Positions 62,759-64,000 of a stretch of 64,000 bases of DNA are shown in pieces. Position 1 is the first letter of the stretch, and each line of letters opens with the position of its first letter. A program made the position numbers and the translations under genes. The stretch comes from Paulownia fortunei. Its lineage: Eukaryota; Streptophyta; Magnoliopsida; Lamiales; Paulowniaceae. Location: positions 2,108,001 through 2,172,000 of the forward strand of contig CM033122.1 in the NCBI GenBank assembly GCA_019321725.1, written 5' to 3'. The notes under the pieces are model-generated. The model did not search any database. It was not told where the DNA came from and worked only from the letters and a program-made list of their open reading frames with translations.

Positions 62759-64000
62759 ATGTCGGTGAAGAGTGGGAATGCTTCGATTAGGGATCGGACG
62801 CAGGAGTTCTTAGGGATAGCGGAGAGGGTGAAGAAGTCAGTTTCCTTGCAGAATGGGCCGAGCAGCAGCGGATCCAAGCGGGAGGAGCCGCTACGGTCGG
62901 CTGTGGCGATGCAATCCGAGTTCAATCGGAGGGCGTCGAAAATTGGGTTTGGGATTCATCAAACGTCACAGAAGCTATCTAAGCTGGCAAAACGTGAGTA
63001 ATTTTATATTGTTTCTTTGAGTAATTTATTGCAATTTGTTTGGCTATATTTCGAGTAATGGGCTGTTTGTTAGCTATTGTGCTGATTAGGGTTATACATC
63101 AGAGAGGTTTTCTCCAGAATTATTACGAGATTTGGGAAGTTTCCAATGCGTATTGATTGAATTGCATGTATCTGATTATTTTTTGTTGTTTCTGCGGTTA
63201 GATTTTTGTTGGAATTCAATAATAGGCATCTTAAATTGGAGTCGGGATTCACTAGATGTTGCATAAGCTAGCCACTAATTTTGGTTGGGTGTGTTTTTGA
63301 GCAATGTGTTGTTTCTTATTTATTTGTTTTTGAGATTTGTGAGAATTGCTTATTGATGGGGTTGTTATAATTTTACTTAATTGTATGAGGCTGAATATGC
63401 AGATTCTGTATTGATTGAGTGAAAATGTTAATTTGCTCTTAAGTTGATAACATTGTTGGGAACATATGAATCTTATGCTGTTTCTGTGGTTCAAAAATTT
63501 GTTGGTGCTTGAATAATCAAACACAAAAGAGTTAATCTTTGTTCTCCTGGATGACCGTTGTGTTCTTGTGGACAAAGATCATGATAAGCCTTAGGGCTTT
63601 AAGCTTTATGGATTGATCTGTTTAGCACAGCAAAAATAGTAACAAGCATGTTCTTTTTCTTAAAGATTGATATCCTCTGCTTTTTATACATGCTTTGCCA
63701 TTATAGAGTGGCATGGTCAAACCAATAATGTACTGCTTTCTATTGCAGTGGCAAAGAGGACATCAGTTTTTGACGACCCTACCATGGAAATCCAGGAACT
63801 CACTGCAGTTATCAAGCAAGATATAACGGCTCTTAATTCTGCTGTAGTTGATCTCCAGTTTCTCTCTAATTCACGTAATGAAAGTGGAAATATATCCAGT
63901 GACACCACCACTCATTCTACTACAGTCGTTGATGATTTGAAGAATCGTTTGATGAGCACCACAAAGGAGTTCAAGGAAGTTTTGACCATGCGAACAGAGG
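62759..64000 (+). CDS. SYP3-type (SED5/syntaxin 5) Golgi syntaxin, partial
   Basis: Exon 1 62759-62993 and exon 2 from 63749 to the window edge; the join (AAA C|TG GCA AAG) is in phase. The start MSVKSGNASIRDRTQEFLGI matches the plant SYP31/SYP32 N-terminus, which binds the SM protein SLY1 in this family. After it come the Habc-region helices, LAKLAKRTSVFDDPTMEIQE and LKNRLMSTTKEFKEVLTMRT. The SNARE helix and membrane anchor lie beyond 64000. The family drives ER-to-Golgi and intra-Golgi fusion. Intron 1 (62994-63748) holds nothing else that I recognise. Confidence 0.9.

Overview
This is nuclear DNA of a flowering plant. Multi-exon genes with GT-AG introns, an H3K9 methyltransferase of the plant SUVH type, an LRR-extensin, a MOT1 molybdate transporter, an FLZ zinc finger and a decayed plastid rRNA insert all point that way. 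The very AT-rich intergenic DNA and the gene families suit a eudicot; I cannot name the species. Exon coordinates below were built by hand from splice signals, reading-frame continuity and family conservation.

Layout: FLZ zinc-finger gene (+, 1628-2994); repeat-rich gap containing a possible inverted-repeat element (4705-5308) and a nuclear-integrated plastid fragment of rrn16 plus spacer (about 5340-5685); SUVH5/6-type histone methyltransferase (-, 6643-10584, single coding exon); CHYR1/RZPF34-type RING E3 ligase (-, 12699-15526, 11 coding exons, one AT-AG intron); LRR-extensin (+, 21364 onward, apparently frameshifted in its extensin tail); SWIM/MULE-derived gene (-, 25037-28490); AT-rich gap; MOT1-type molybdate transporter (+, 32995-34386) with a 116-bp tandem duplication over its 3' end; two tandemly duplicated cysteine-rich secreted peptide genes (-, 34911-35432 and 36616-37240); ARF-GAP AGD14-like gene (-, 38634-44489, 13 coding exons); Enhancer-of-polycomb-like gene (-, 46855-54206, 4 coding exons); ribosomal protein uL5/RPL11 (-, 57039-59094, 5 exons, the first coding only the start codon); and the 5' part of a SYP3-type Golgi syntaxin (+, from 62759, running off the window).

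The genes do not form an operon or an obvious functional cluster; this is ordinary mixed plant gene space. Two neighbours do share chromatin roles (SUVH H3K9 methylation and EPL, a NuA4-type acetyltransferase subunit), but they lie far apart and this looks coincidental. I found no convincing undescribed multi-gene system. The most interesting signals are local: the non-canonical ATAAGT donor inside the RING domain of the E3 ligase, the tandem 12-cysteine peptide genes with C-x3-C-x3-C triplets and a repeated exon tail, the MOT1 3' duplication that appears to create a new stop, the plastid rRNA relic, and the domesticated transposase with competing splice donors.
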